From Sesamum alatum (taxonomy: Eukaryota; Streptophyta; Magnoliopsida; Lamiales; Pedaliaceae), in the NCBI GenBank assembly GCA_034509735.1, contig JACGWO010000003.1:40408873-40472872 (forward strand): DNA of 64,000 nt, given 5' to 3'. The notes under the pieces were generated by a model. It saw nothing but the letters and a program-made list of their open reading frames with translations. It had not been told where the DNA came from and made no database searches. Positions 40,691 to 51,719 of the stretch are shown one piece after another; within the stretch, counting starts at the first letter, position 1, and the number at the start of each line of letters is the position of its first letter. Position numbers and translations under genes: made by a program.

Positions 40691-41406
40691 TGTTGAGATT
40701 TTTTGGACCAGACCCAACTAAGCTGGCCCAACAGCCGATGAGGCCCAACAGGATCACAACCCACTTACGAAGCCCATTTGCTCCTACCCGACCCGGCCTG
40801 ACCCGTTGTTTGCCCTAGTTTTTAAACCCTCGGTTGACCTTTATGTTGCCCTAACTATTCCCCCTCATTTGGAGGATTTTTCCTTTTTCCCACTGTAAAC
40901 CCAATTCTCCTTCCTCCTTTATCCCCTCTTGCCTTTTCTGGTATCTTCTCCGGCCACTATAAAATGGTTGTTCACAGCCCCCCTAAAAAGTTAGACGATC
41001 TACGATTACTACTATGTGTGAGTCGTGAGATCAGATATCATTCTTATATTTATCCCCCTTGAAAAACTCATTTGTTGGGAGTTTTGAGCGGGCGAGTTTC
41101 AAACCTTGTGTAGGTCGTGGATTGTGCGATCCGTTGGTGCATTCGGTGTTGAGTGCCAGCCTGTTGTGACCGTTGTCATCTCACTCCGATTTTGTTGGCT
41201 GCCTGAGCCTGTTTCTAAGATAGCCATTCGTTGGCCCCTTTTGAACTGAATATTTTATTTACTGTTTTCACTATGTGTGAAGCTTTTCTTTATAATTATT
41301 ATCTCATCCTTTGATTCTGTAATCGCAAGGGTTTCTACTTACATAGTTGAGATTTGTTCTCTGTTTATATTGTAGTGTGGCTTATTGGAGGGATTTCCAC
41401 CTAACA
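40691..41406 (+). repeat. 3' LTR of the gag-only element
   Basis: Direct repeat of the 5' LTR, preceded by a purine-rich tract AAGGTAGGGAA that would serve as the plus-strand primer. Confidence 0.9.
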
Positions 41407-41559
41407 AAAAGAAAAGAGTAATTTTTATAATTTTACTGATTAACCCTTTTCTTTATTTTGTATTAGAAAATAAACAAATTAATCTTGTACTCAAATAATT
41501 TTTAGTATATCAAAAGTTTAAAAATCATATTAATAAAAATATTCATCAAACAAGAAAAA

Positions 41560-42034
41560 GAATGGAATGCGGCCCTCGGCCGAATCAGAGTGTTTTCGTG
41601 CCGATACGCCAGATGGGCGATAACATTTTGTTTGCGCAGGAAATTCTGCATTCGATGACGGCCAATAAGAAATGATGGAATGTGGCCCTCAAGTTGGACA
41701 TGGAGAAGGCATATGACCGTATCGATTGGAATTTCCTGAAGAGGGTCCTCGGCCATTTTGGGTTTCCTATAAAGTGGCTGCACTTAATTAGAAATTGTGT
41801 AAATAACTGTTGGTTTTAGATCATGCTTAACAGTGCATTGACGGGGTTCTTTAAATCAACTAGAGGGCTACGATATGGCAATCCATTGTCACCCACCTCG
41901 TCGTCATTGCCTCGGAGTATTTATCGAGAGGCCTCAATCATCTTATGGAGACGGACAGGACGTTGTCTTTTAAGGGCAGCAAAAGGTGTCTCGCATTTGG
42001 CGTACGCTGACGACATGTTTATTTTCAATTATTA
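41560..42034 (+). mobile_element. LINE reverse-transcriptase fragment
   Basis: L1-type reverse transcriptase blocks in order: IRQMGDNILFAQEILH, LKLDMEKAYDRIDWNFLKRV, GLRYGNPLSP and SHLAYADDMF (catalytic YADD at about 42003). Frames break at about 41680 and 41819 with stops, so it is dead. It is on the opposite strand to the LINE at 43055-49099 and is separate from it. Confidence 0.8.
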
Positions 42035-42129
42035 ATGAGATGGAATTATTTATTTTTTTAAAAATGAAACAAAAGAAGGGCTATGTGGCTTCAAGCTCTG
42101 TAAATCAACATGTCCCCAGTTTGGGGGAA

Positions 42130-42512
42130 GTGCTGAAGAAATAGACTACAAAAATTCATATTTTTTTGGTGAAAATTCCACTATTTTTTCTTCATAGAGA
42201 AAATAAAATAATAACACCTTTTAATTGACAAAATTAGAGCCTAAAAAATATATTATTCAAGCTTCGCCAATTAACATCCACCAGCATGGGATTTGGCGAT
42301 GGTAGTGTTGAACAAGTAGACTATAAAAATATTATTTTATACAAAAAATTCACCTATTTATTACCCCTTAGAGAAATAAATTAATAAAGTCCATAGTTCA
42401 AAAAATTAGAGCCATAAAAATATAATTTTCAAACCCCATAGATCAATGTGCCCTTAGCATACGGTATGCCGAGGGCAGTGCTGAACAAATGGACTAAAAA
42501 AATAAAAAAAAA
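42130..42512. repeat. Diverged tandem repeat, 174-bp period
   Basis: The phrase GTGCTGAA/GTGTTGAA followed by A-A-T-A/G-GACTA starts at 42130, 42304 and 42478, exactly 174 bp apart each time. Two full units and the start of a third are present, followed by similar downstream text (TTAGAGCC.TAAAAA.TAT). Confidence 0.65.
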
Positions 42513-42763
42513 TGCAATTTTTATCCTGTAACTTAGGGGTGGCGATTTTGGTCCTGCATGAATTGATTTTCACAATTTAGTCCTGTAACTTTGAAAATTG
42601 GCAATTTTTGTCATTTTTTCGCCGAAAAAATGCATGTGCTTGGCACATGGCCTTTAAAATTGGGGCTTTCCGACCAAATGGAACCAAAATTGTCAAATTT
42701 CCAAAGTTAAAGGACTAAATTGCGAAAATCATTTCGTGCAGAACCAAAATTGCCACCCTCATA
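42513..42763. mobile_element. Small fold-back element
   Basis: Left arm TGGCGATTTTGGTCCTGCAT and AATTTAGTCCTGTAACTTTG pair with right-arm AAAGTTAAAGGACTAAATT and GTGCAGAACCAAAATTGCCA. About 250 bp, non-coding. Its loop contains CATGTGCTTGGCACATGG. Confidence 0.65.
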
Positions 42764-43185
42764 AGGAAACATAAATAGAGATTCAAATACAAAATTAAAT
42801 TTTTTTTTTTGAAGCCGTCTGTGCCTAAGAGGGGCTTTGGCGGACCCGTACCCGTTATTTAAGTCAAATTGCAGGTTCATGTACAAGTCTATAAGCAAGT
42901 AAAAGAGAGTACTTACTCCTTCACACCAAATGGAACCAAAATTATCAAATTTTCAAAGTTAAAGGACTAAATTGCAAAAATTATTTCGTGCAGAACCAAA
43001 ATTGCCACTCTTCCCAAGAAAACATAAATGTAGATTCAAATACAAAATTAAGTTGTTTTTTTTTTTTTCGAAGTTGTCTGTGCCTAAGAGAGGCTTTGGC
43101 GGACCCCTACCCGTATATTAAGTCAAATTGCAGGTTCATGTACAAGTCTATAAGCAAGTAAAAGAGAGTACTTACTCCTTCACAT
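42674..43185. repeat. Tandem duplication across the 3' junction of a LINE
   Basis: Two units of about 252 and 258 bp (42674-42926 and 42927-43185). Each contains the right arm of the fold-back element, the LINE target duplication, the poly(T) and the LINE 3' end (GAAG, CTTTGGCGGACCC, then GAGAGTACTTACTCCTTCAC). Confidence 0.85.
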
Positions 43186-46100
43186 ATATGTAAAAAACTA
43201 TCTAATGAAAACAAAAACTCAGGAAAGGAATATCGCAGTGGATGAGGAAGGCCAAGTGACCTTGCACCGTTCTCAGCATGGCCAGTTCCTCTTGTGAGCA
43301 GCCCAGATTTGCCAGAAAATCAGCAGGCATGTTCACCTTTTTGTACACATGAGAGAAGTTCAAACACAAGTGACGTTTTAGATCCGAAGTCTAGTGAGTA
43401 GCGGATGTAGCTGCCAATTTCCTTCCTCCTTCTGGATAATAGTAAGCACTACCATGGCATCCAGTTCCACCCATATTTAGTGGAAACCGTGGTCTTTAGC
43501 TATCTGTAAACCCCTTACCACCACGGTCAATTCCACAAACGTGTTCGTGCGGTCCCCCAAGCACTCATGGAAGGCAAGAACCAGGTGTGCATGGTTGTCT
43601 CTAAGGATTCCCTCTGCACCCGAGCGACCCAAGTTTCCCTTCGACGCGCCGTCATAATTTAGCTTCCACCATCAGTCGCCAACGTACCATCCTCGGTCGC
43701 AGGGGGCTCCGGCGAGAGAAGCGAAAACCCAACACAACAGCCACCTCTACGTCGCCCTTCCACTATTGCGACCCCATTAACTGAGCCTTGTACAGTCCCC
43801 ATAGGTAAGAGAGTATCTGTTGAATAATGCGGCATGGGGAGAACACTGCCCTATCAAACTTTGCAGCATTCTGCACCCGATATTCTACCGTCAAGCTCTT
43901 AGGTCCTTACAATATCTCTCTTTGACTCATCCTCCGCCAGATGAACCAAACAACGAGATGTGGAATAATCGTTCGGATGTACCCTCGACTCGCAAAGGGA
44001 GAGGATAGCCTCCAACCTTGGCACATCGCAGACACATGGGTCGTGTCTGGCAAAGCAAAGTTGAAAATGTCTGCGAAATAGCGCCATACTTCCCGACTCA
44101 AAATTTTCTTTATTAAGTTACTTGACTCTATGTTGCAAACTATGGAATACAAGCCAATTTGTAGGACCTATTGGATAATTTTAGAATGACCATAATTCTA
44201 GAATGATCAACATTAATTCTAGACACTTAGAAAATACAAGAACACTTGAAAAATGTAAGAGAAATAAATAAGGAGTTTGAAGGTCCATATGGGTGCATGT
44301 ATTTGTATTTCCAACACTCACTCTTTAATGCGCCTTATGGACAACTCCAATGAGTTCTCTTAGATAGCAGAACTTGTCTCGGGGAAGCGCCTTGGTAAAT
44401 ATGTCTGCTAGCTGATCTTGAGTTTTTCAATAATGTAGTTGAATATCTTCATTTTCAACAACCTCTCGCATAAAATGATATTTGATTTTGATGTGATTAG
44501 TTATTTCATGAAGCACTGGATTCTTTGCAATTGGTATTGCTGACTTGTTATCACAATATAACACTGTTCCTTTCCCTTAATTTGCTCCAATATCTTCAAG
44601 AATTCTTCTTAGCCACATTACTTGTACAGTAGCTTTTCCAGTTGCTATATATTCAGCTTCTGCAGATGATTGAGCAACAACCTTTTGCTTCTTAGAAAGC
44701 CAAGAGCATGTATTTGTGCCAAGCTGGAAAATATAGCCAGATGTACTCTTCATATCATCCATGCATCCAGCTCAGTCACTGTTGCAATAGCCAATCAACT
44801 CATTTGTTTTTTATGGTTTATAGATGAGTCCATAGTCAAGTGTGCCTTGCAAGTATCTGAGAATTCTTTTAGTTGCACCAAGATGAATTTGACTTGGATC
44901 TTGCATGAACTTTGATAGCACACTTGTTGCAAACATGATATTAGGTCTTGTAGCAGTTAAGTAAAAAAGACTGCCAATCAAACTTCGATAAGTTGAGCTT
45001 GCGACTTTCTTTGCTCCATCATCTTTCTCTAGCTTTTCATTTGGAGCCATTTGGAGTATCCACACTTTTACAACATATCATGGAAATTTTTCAAGAATGC
45101 TTTTAACATACTTCTTTTGAGAAAGAAAAATCCCTTCTTCTGACTTCAATCCCCAGAAAATAAGGTAGCGGTCCGAGATCACTCATATCATAAGTTTTCA
45201 TCATCTCCTGCTTAAACTTTTACATCAAGACAGGATTATTTCCTATAAAATGAGATCATCAACATATAAACAAGCAATTAAAATGTTGTGACCTTCCTTT
45301 TTGACATGCAAAGTAGCTTTACTCTTGCTTCACTCGAAACCACTTTGAATGATGTAAGTATCAATTTCTTTGTACCAAGCTCATGGAGCTTGTTTAAGCC
45401 CGTAAAGAGCTTTCTTGAGCTTGTAGACTTTGTCTTCTCCCCCTTTCACCAAGAACCCTTGAGGTTGTTCAACATAAATGTCTTCATCAAGCTTTCCATT
45501 TAGAAAGATAGATTTCACAAGTTGAAGATTTTCCATTTTGGTTAAGCTGCAAGAGCAATCACAATCCAAATGGTCTCCATTCTTGCCACGGGTGAAAAAG
45601 TCTTAAAGAAGTCAATACCTGATTTTTGTGAAAAACCTCTAGCCACAAACCGTGCTTTGTACTTCTGCACTTTACCTTCTTGGTTCAGTTTGATCTTGCA
45701 GATCCACTTTAGGCTAATGACTTCTCGATACTTTTGGTTTATCCACCAACACCCAAGTGTTGTTCTTTTCGATCATATGCATTTCTTCTTTCATTGCATT
45801 CGTCCAGACTTCTTCTTTTGCAACTTCTTCATAATTTTCAGGTTCTGTCGCCATGAATCGACAGGTATCATAATTTTCACTCAAGCTTCTCATTTTCGGT
45901 GGAGGAGATTCTGGTGAAGAAGATTCTGAATTGCATTTGAAATTCCTCCTCTTGGAGTGAAGGAGTTGATTCATTTTAGTCATCATTTTCTTCATGGCTA
46001 CTTGCTGGTGGATGATTGAATGAAAGATTCTGCACTTTCTTTTCTTTCCAATCTCAAGCTACACTTTTATGAACAATGACATCTCTACTAAAAATCAACT

Positions 46101-49099
46101 TGTTAGTGTTCAAGTTCAAAAGACGATATCCTTTAGTATCACATGAGTAACCAATGAAGACACATTTCTAACTCTTTTCATCGAACTTTGTTCTCTTTTC
46201 AGCAGGAATATGAGCATAGCAAATGCAACCGAAAACTTTAAGGTGACTTGCAGAAGGTTTAAGTCCAGTCCATACTTCATAAGGAGTTTTGTTCCTTACT
46301 GACTTTGTTGGACATCTATTGAGGATATAAACCGTTGTATCAACAACTACTGCCCAAAAACTTTTTGGAAGTCCCTTTTCATTGATCATGGTTCTTGTCA
46401 TCTCACAAATGGTCCTATTCTTTCTGTCTGCAACTCCGTTCTGCTGAGGAGAGTAACCTGTTGTGAGTTGTTTCCAAATTCCTTCATCTTTGAAATATGC
46501 TTCAAATTCTTGAGAGGTATATTCGTCTCCTCTGTCACTTCGAATGGTTTTGATACTGTTACCCTTTTATTTTTCAATAAGAGCTTTGAATCTCTTAAAG
46601 ATTCTGAAAGCTTCTGATTTCTCCTTTAAGAAAAACACCTATATCATTCTTCAATAATCATCAGTGAATGTCAAAAAATACTTGTGTTGGCCCAAGGATG
46701 TAGTTCTCATTGGTCCACAGATATCAGAATGAATGAGCTCCAAAGGTGCACTAGCTCTCCATGACTTTTCTTTCGAGAATGGTGCTCGATGTTGTTTTCC
46801 CATGATACAACTTTCACATGGATTTGCATTGATCTGAATCTCTGGTAGTCCTTCCACCATCTTATTTTCTTTTAGAAACTTTAGACCATGGAAGTTCAAA
46901 TGACAATACCTTTTGTGCCGAAGCCAAGAGTAGTCAGCAACTTCAGCTTGAAAGCATTATGATGCAGCCGAAGTGGAAAATTTCTGGTGCTTTCCATTTC
47001 GACCTTAGCAATGACCTTATCCCCTTCTATGTTGTCATAGATGTTACAACAATTATTTTTTAACCAAAGACCGTAGCCTTTTTCAACAAGCTACCCAACA
47101 CTTAGCAAATTTTGTGCCAAATCAGGAACAAAAAGAACATTATTAATATGCTTGACACCTCTTTTGGGATCAACAACCACGCTTTTCTTCCCATTTGCTT
47201 TGACAAATACTCCATTTCCAAGTTTCACTTTTGAAGTGATGTTGGTATATAACCTTTGAAAAATATCTTGATTACTTGGTATGTGATTACTGCATCCACT
47301 ATCAAGATACCAAACATCTTCTTTTTCATGAGAAACATGTTGGGAAGCATAAAACAAATTTTCTTCTTCTTGTTGTTCTGAAAAATTTGCTTGTTCGTTG
47401 GCTTTAAGTCTGCAGTTCTTCTCAACATGATTAAACCCAGGACAGATAGAACATTGAGGCTTACCTTTATGCTAAAACAATCATCAGTGGTGTGATTAGT
47501 TCTCTTGCAAATCTTACATGCCACTTCAGATTTCACACGTCTTTCATTTTTCTTGCCTTCCCTTTTGTCAGACTCTTGTTCTTTCTTCTTCCTCCAATTT
47601 GATCTTTTGTTGGAGCCTTCTTTTAGCTGAAATTTGGTCTGCAACGCTATTTCTTTTGATTGACCTGCCTGTGAAAATCTTCTCTTCTCGTGCACTTGAA
47701 GAGATTCGATGAGTTCTCGTATTGTCAGCGTTGTGTGATCCTTGGATTGGTCAATAGCAGCAAGCACGTACTCATACTTTTTTGTCAGGCTTATCAAAAT
47801 TTACTCTACGACCAGCTGATCAGTGACTTTCTCATCATACATCCTCATTTGGTTAATGATTTCCATCACTCTAGTTTGATACTCTTGGATATTTTCAGGA
47901 TCTTTCATTTTTAAATTCTAAAAACCTCGTCGTAGAGTTTGAAGATTGATTAGTTCTCACCTTTCCGTCACCATGAAACTCTTGTTCCAAAGTGTCTCAT
48001 GCTTCCTTTGCTGTAGGCGCACTTGATATTTTCAAGAAAGTGGATTTGCCAACGCTCATGTGAATTTTTCTAAGAGCGCTTGCATCTGAATGTCGTGCAG
48101 CATCAAGTTTCTTCTTTTCAGCGTCACTTATTTCGGCTTCACTTTCAGGCTCGTTGAAGCCCTTCCCGACTGAAGCCCATAATCCTTCAGCCTTGAGGAA
48201 TGTCCTCATCTTGATCTTCCAATACTAATAGTCGTCGCCCTGAAAGAATGGAATCATGGAGGAAGATGATCCCCCTACTACTTGAGACATTTTCTTTTCC
48301 TCTTAGGATCGAAAATCGTTCTATACCAATTTTTAAGTTGAGATGCTACAGCAGAGCTCGAATAATATAATGTGGAAATATTTTCTTTATTGAGCTACTT
48401 GGCTCTATGTTGCAAACCATAGAATACAAACCAATTTATAGGACCTATTGGATAATTCTAGAATGACCAACATTAATTCTAGACACTTAGAAAATACAAG
48501 AACACTTGAAAAATCTAAGAGAAATAAATAATGAGTTTGAAGGTCCATATAGGTGCATGTATTTGTATTTACAACAGGGAGTTAAAGCATAATGCCTGAA
48601 ATCAGCCAACAGAGGCTGTTGCACTTCCACCGTCCGCAGCTTCTACCATGCTGATTCGATCTTGAAGGCTCCCGTGGTTTTACCCTTCCATGGAGGTCGG
48701 TCAGCAGCGGCATCGTCAAAGGGAACCGCCTCTATTAGCTTGACAACATGAGGAGGTACAACCCTCTGTAGTTTCTCAACGTCCCAAGCTCCATTAGCCC
48801 AGAAATCGCAAACTTTCTCATGCGAGTGGGATGTCAAGTTCAGCATGTTCGCTAGCGCGCCCTCCCCTGTCCAGTTATCATGCCAAAAGCACTGGTCCCC
48901 CCATCCCAAGGACCACACAATGTTCTCCTCTGTCGCGGCTTGAACGCCCCTCATCCGTCGCCACTAAGAGGAGCTTGTGCTAAAGATTCTGGTGGAAGCG
49001 GGGCATGAGGGCTTGCAATATTTCTTGGTTAAAACCTCTGCCCAAAGCGATGAGGATGTACGAAATCTCCGCCACAGTTTTTGCGAGAACGCTTGTACA
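43055..49099 (-). mobile_element. 5'-truncated LINE, split by a nested copia element
   Basis: Minus strand. It is bounded by a perfect 17-bp target duplication, AAATACAAAATTAAGTT (43038-43054 and 49100-49116). The 3' end has the expected poly(A), seen as 14 T at 43056-43069. LINE sequence occupies 49099-48577 and 44094-43055, about 1.56 kb in all. In order it shows GWGDQCFWHDNWTGEG, PPWKGKTTGAFKIESAW, then after the copia insert REVWRYFADIFNFALPDTTH, VVWFIWRR, and a C-terminal RNase H with VYKKVNMPADFLANLGC. These are the post-RT zinc region and RNase H of an L1-type element. Stops and frame changes are present. Confidence 0.88.
44095..48576 (-). mobile_element. Ty1/copia retrotransposon, decayed, nested in the LINE
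   Basis: Short LTRs of about 206-222 bp: 48371-48576 (5' on the minus strand) and about 44095-44316. They share ATTCTAGACACTTAGAAAAT and the terminal TTTGTATTT.CAACA. In minus-strand order: gag start MSQVVGGSSSS, the gag zinc finger CKICKRTNHTTDDCF, protease-like VWYLDSGCSNHIPSN, integrase finger and core (NPCESCIMGKQHR, DICGPM, YSPQQNGVADRKNRTI), reverse transcriptase (AMKEEMHMIEKNNTWVLVDK, VYKLKKALYGLKQAP), and RNase H (GYIFQLGTNTCSWLSKKQ, SSAEAEYIA). Many stops and shifts make it non-autonomous today. The target duplication could not be read. Confidence 0.88.
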
Positions 49100-49116
49100 A
49101 AATACAAAATTAAGTT

Positions 49117-49599
49117 ATTTGTTTGGAGCACGTAGAAATATAATTTTATGTAATTTATGTGCTACTATATGTAAAACATATAAATTTCGGAAGTCAAATT
49201 ATTATAGTGTTATTAAGCATATATTTAAAAATAAAAATTTGACTTATCATAAAAAAGATAATTATGAATGGGACATTTATATGACATTTTACAATTTTGA
49301 GTGTATTTAAATATTTTAATTAAGTTTCTTAAAATATAATTTAATATTTTATAAAGTGATATGTTTTGCAGCATGTGTAGTGCACATGTTATTTTTCGGC
49401 CAAAAAAGTAAAATTTGGCCATCGGAGGATCTAATTGAAGCATTTTGCAATATAGCGTATAAAATTGATCTATGATAGTTAGTGTAATAAAATTGAACGA
49501 GAGTGAAGTTGTGACTTTTTTTCCTATATATATACATATATACTAGACTTTACTGCACGCGGTTCTCACGAGCATAATAAAAAGAACTGTGGTGTGATT
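49117..49599. other. Intergenic, AT-rich
   Basis: Pre-insertion flank of the LINE, continuing its target. No gene recognised. Confidence 0.5.
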
Positions 49600-50232
49600 T
49601 GATCAAAAATAAGAAATTTGTGAAAATAAACAAAACTGGTGTGAGGGGAGAAGAAAGAAAGCTACATAGAGTGAGGTGAGGGAGGAAAAATAAATTATAA
49701 TTATGAGTTATTAAAAACATGAAAGTTTGTAAGAAAAATAATAATGGATTGAGAGGAAAAAAAATATAATTGTGAGATTATTAAAAAATATTGAAATTAC
49801 TATTTAACCAAAGTTTTTTTAAAAGGGAAAAAGAGTTGTTTAGCAGGGAGAAACCCAACGCCATCTTGCCCATTGTCCTCGACACAACAAGGTATGGATC
49901 AAATACTGATGCCCTAACCTGTTTGTTCTTCTCTTTATTTGGACTTTTATCTGTATAAGTTGTGAATTCGACTATTTTTGAGTGAGAATTTATTATATAT
50001 TCATCTCTTAAACAGTGAGTTCTAAGCTTATCCCTCTATGCCTTCTTGAATATGGCGAAACCTGGAGCATTGCGTTTAGCTTTTAAGATTTTTACGCGGC
50101 CCACAAAATGGAGAGGCAGTCTAACGCTCCAAAGCCACTTTCTCTACCTGTTGGCTGCCATTTGGTTCTTTGGTGCAATAAAAATATCCTAGAAGGATTT
50201 CAATTTTTAGGAGCTAGAAATTGTGTGAAACA
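49600..50232 (+). pseudogene. Truncated copy of the 5' end of the SpoU methyltransferase gene
   Basis: 49845-50232 matches 55591-55990 closely: leader GGGAGAAACCCAACGCC, the predicted first exon and intron, the ATGGCGAAACC region and coding up to GAGCTAGAAATTGTG. About 240 bp further upstream (49600-49840) also matches 55085-55320. The upstream ATG is lost (CATCTTGCC where the parent has CATGGCC). Coding homology breaks after about 55 codons at the junction with NAC flank DNA. The parent has 55330-55590 where this copy has nothing. Confidence 0.85.
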
Positions 50233-50233
50233 G

Positions 50234-50470
50234 AGTATTCTGAAGTGTTTTAGAACATTTATAAACCATCCGAGCGTCGAGAAGAAACAAGAACTTCGAT
50301 TTCATTCAATGGCAATGAAACTATTGCAGATAAAAAAATCTCATTGCAAGATTACTCTAAATTGTTTTAGAACATTTATAAGCCATCGAAGCGTACATCG
50401 AAAAGAAACAAGAACTTTCTTTTCATTCAATGGCAATGAAACTATTACAAATAGTAAAATCTCATTGTGT
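50234..50470. repeat. Tandem duplication in the 3' flank of NAC gene 3
   Basis: Two units of about 117 bp share TGTTTTAGAACATTTATAA, the GAAGAAACAAGAACTT phrase and TCATTCAATGGCAATGAAAC. Genes 1 and 2 have one unit. Confidence 0.8.
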
Positions 50471-51625
50471 ATTTGCTGACAATGATACATCAGGACATTG
50501 TAAAGAACTAACAAGATCAATCAAGGTTCCAAGTTCATCATCATCATCCAAATTAGAATCAAGCAAGGATCCAATATCACCATTCTCGCACTCCAAAAGA
50601 ATATCAAGCCAAGACTTATCATCTTCATGATATGAGCACTCTCGTCCATGATCAGCTGGCTGATCATCAACCGGCATAGGGAGTTGTTGCAGCGGTGGTG
50701 TGTTCGCATAACCAGAGTCTGGCGTCCATGCAAAGTTATCAACCGGCATACGGAGTTGTTGCAGCGGTGGTGTGTTCGCATAACCAGAGTCTGGCGTCCA
50801 TGCAAAGTTATCAACCGGCATAGGGAGTTGTTGCAGCGGTGCTGTGTTCGCATAACCAGAATCTGGTGTCCATGCAAAGTTATCATCATCACCAGAAGAG
50901 CCGACGTGAGTTGATCTCCATTCCAGTAGGCTCATGCTATCCACCTTCTGCTTCTTTTGACTTGCAACTTCTTGGGGTTCTAGATCTGCAGCCGATCTTT
51001 TCTTGTTATCATTCGACATTAACGGATTCTCCCCGCATGAACTCGAACATTCTTCAGTAACCGATCTTGAAATAGATTGTTGTGGAGATTTCTCCTTGGA
51101 CGATCTCGTGATCCTACACATGACATAGTCCTTGTATGGCAACTCACTGTTCAAAGAAACGCCGGCAAGCGAATACTCGTGCATGATCCAGTGATGATCA
51201 CGTTGCTTTGTGCCGTCGCTGGGGGGATTCTTCACGGTAAATGTAAACATCTTCATCTGGCCGATCAGTTGTCCGGAATTGTTGTATATTTTTCTTGCAC
51301 CAGTTTGGCCGTCCCAGGTACCACACCCTGCACTTCTTGCAATCCTTGTCTTGCCATTAACTTTGGACAACTTGGTGAAAACGTAGACGACACTCTTCAC
51401 CTTCTTGCATTCTTTGCCCTCTGCTCCATTGACGCAAGTATCCCATTCAACGTCGGAGAAAACATCCCATGGATCTGCGTTTTCGCCATAAATGGTCTTC
51501 TCCAACAAGGGCTTCCATTGCATCTCAAGCCCCATCGCCTTTCTTGACAGGTAAAAAGTGATGAGTTCTTCATCGGTGGGTGTGAAGTGAAAACCTGGAG
51601 GGAGGATCAATGTCTCCGTCTTCAT
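50462..51625 (-). CDS. NAC-domain transcription factor 3, intronless, with a triplicated 24-residue unit
   Basis: 387 residues, ATG at 51625 (starts MKTETLILPPG, without the extra ATG of its sisters). NAC domain about residues 7-173 with WDGQTG in subdomain C and HHWIMHEYSL intact. Nuclear signal KKRS / KKQKV as in gene 1. Between it and the acidic C-terminus, the unit NFAWTPDSGYANTPPLQQL is present three times in a row, so this protein is 48 residues longer than gene 1. The acidic tail LDDDDELGTLID is kept. The reading frame is intact despite the repeats. Confidence 0.93.
   Translation of the reverse strand: MKTETLILPPGFHFTPTDEELITFYLSRKAMGLEMQWKPLLEKTIYGENADPWDVFSDVEWDTCVNGAEGKECKKVKSVVYVFTKLSKVNGKTRIARSAGCGTWDGQTGARKIYNNSGQLIGQMKMFTFTVKNPPSDGTKQRDHHWIMHEYSLAGVSLNSELPYKDYVMCRITRSSKEKSPQQSISRSVTEECSSSCGENPLMSNDNKKRSAADLEPQEVASQKKQKVDSMSLLEWRSTHVGSSGDDDNFAWTPDSGYANTAPLQQLPMPVDNFAWTPDSGYANTPPLQQLRMPVDNFAWTPDSGYANTPPLQQLPMPVDDQPADHGRECSYHEDDKSWLDILLECENGDIGSLLDSNLDDDDELGTLIDLVSSLQCPDVSLSANTQ
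50668..50883 (-). repeat. In-frame 3 x 72-bp minisatellite in NAC gene 3
   Basis: The motif CAACCGGCAT starts at 50668, 50740 and 50812, exactly 72 bp apart. The units differ by a handful of bases (Leu-Pro-Met versus Leu-Arg-Met, Ala versus Pro). Genes 1 and 2 carry one unit. Confidence 0.97.
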
Positions 51626-51700
51626 TCTCTCTCTCTCTCTCCTCTCTCATGTGATTCTTGCACTTTTTGTGGGTATAGATCAGAATGGAACTGTACTAGG

Positions 51701-51708
51701 TATATATA
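51701..51708 (-). promoter_or_regulatory. TATA box of NAC gene 3
   Basis: TATATATA 76 bp upstream of the ATG, in the same context as genes 1 and 2 but with a shorter CT-rich leader. Confidence 0.6.
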
Positions 51709-51719
51709 GAGAGAGATTT

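Larger units (their letters stand above)
38594..41406 (+). mobile_element. Gag-only copia-like LTR retrotransposon (non-autonomous)
   Basis: 2813 bp. Two direct LTRs of 716 bp each (38594-39309 and 40691-41406), starting TGTTGAGATTTTTTGGACCA. Five-base target duplication AAAAG on both sides (38589-38593 and 41407-41411). Primer-binding site TGGTATCAGAGCC at 39311-39323, complementary to initiator Met tRNA as in copia elements. The 1381-bp interior encodes only a gag-like region. Protease, integrase, reverse transcriptase and RNase H are absent, so it depends on an autonomous relative. It fits the structure described for TR-GAG elements. Confidence 0.9.

Noticed and set aside
26656..51547. Three similar plus-strand ORFs of about 156 residues opposite the NAC genes (26656, 34973, 51077)
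   Set aside because: They are exact shadows of the NAC coding strand; their similarity to each other follows from the duplication and they match no family.
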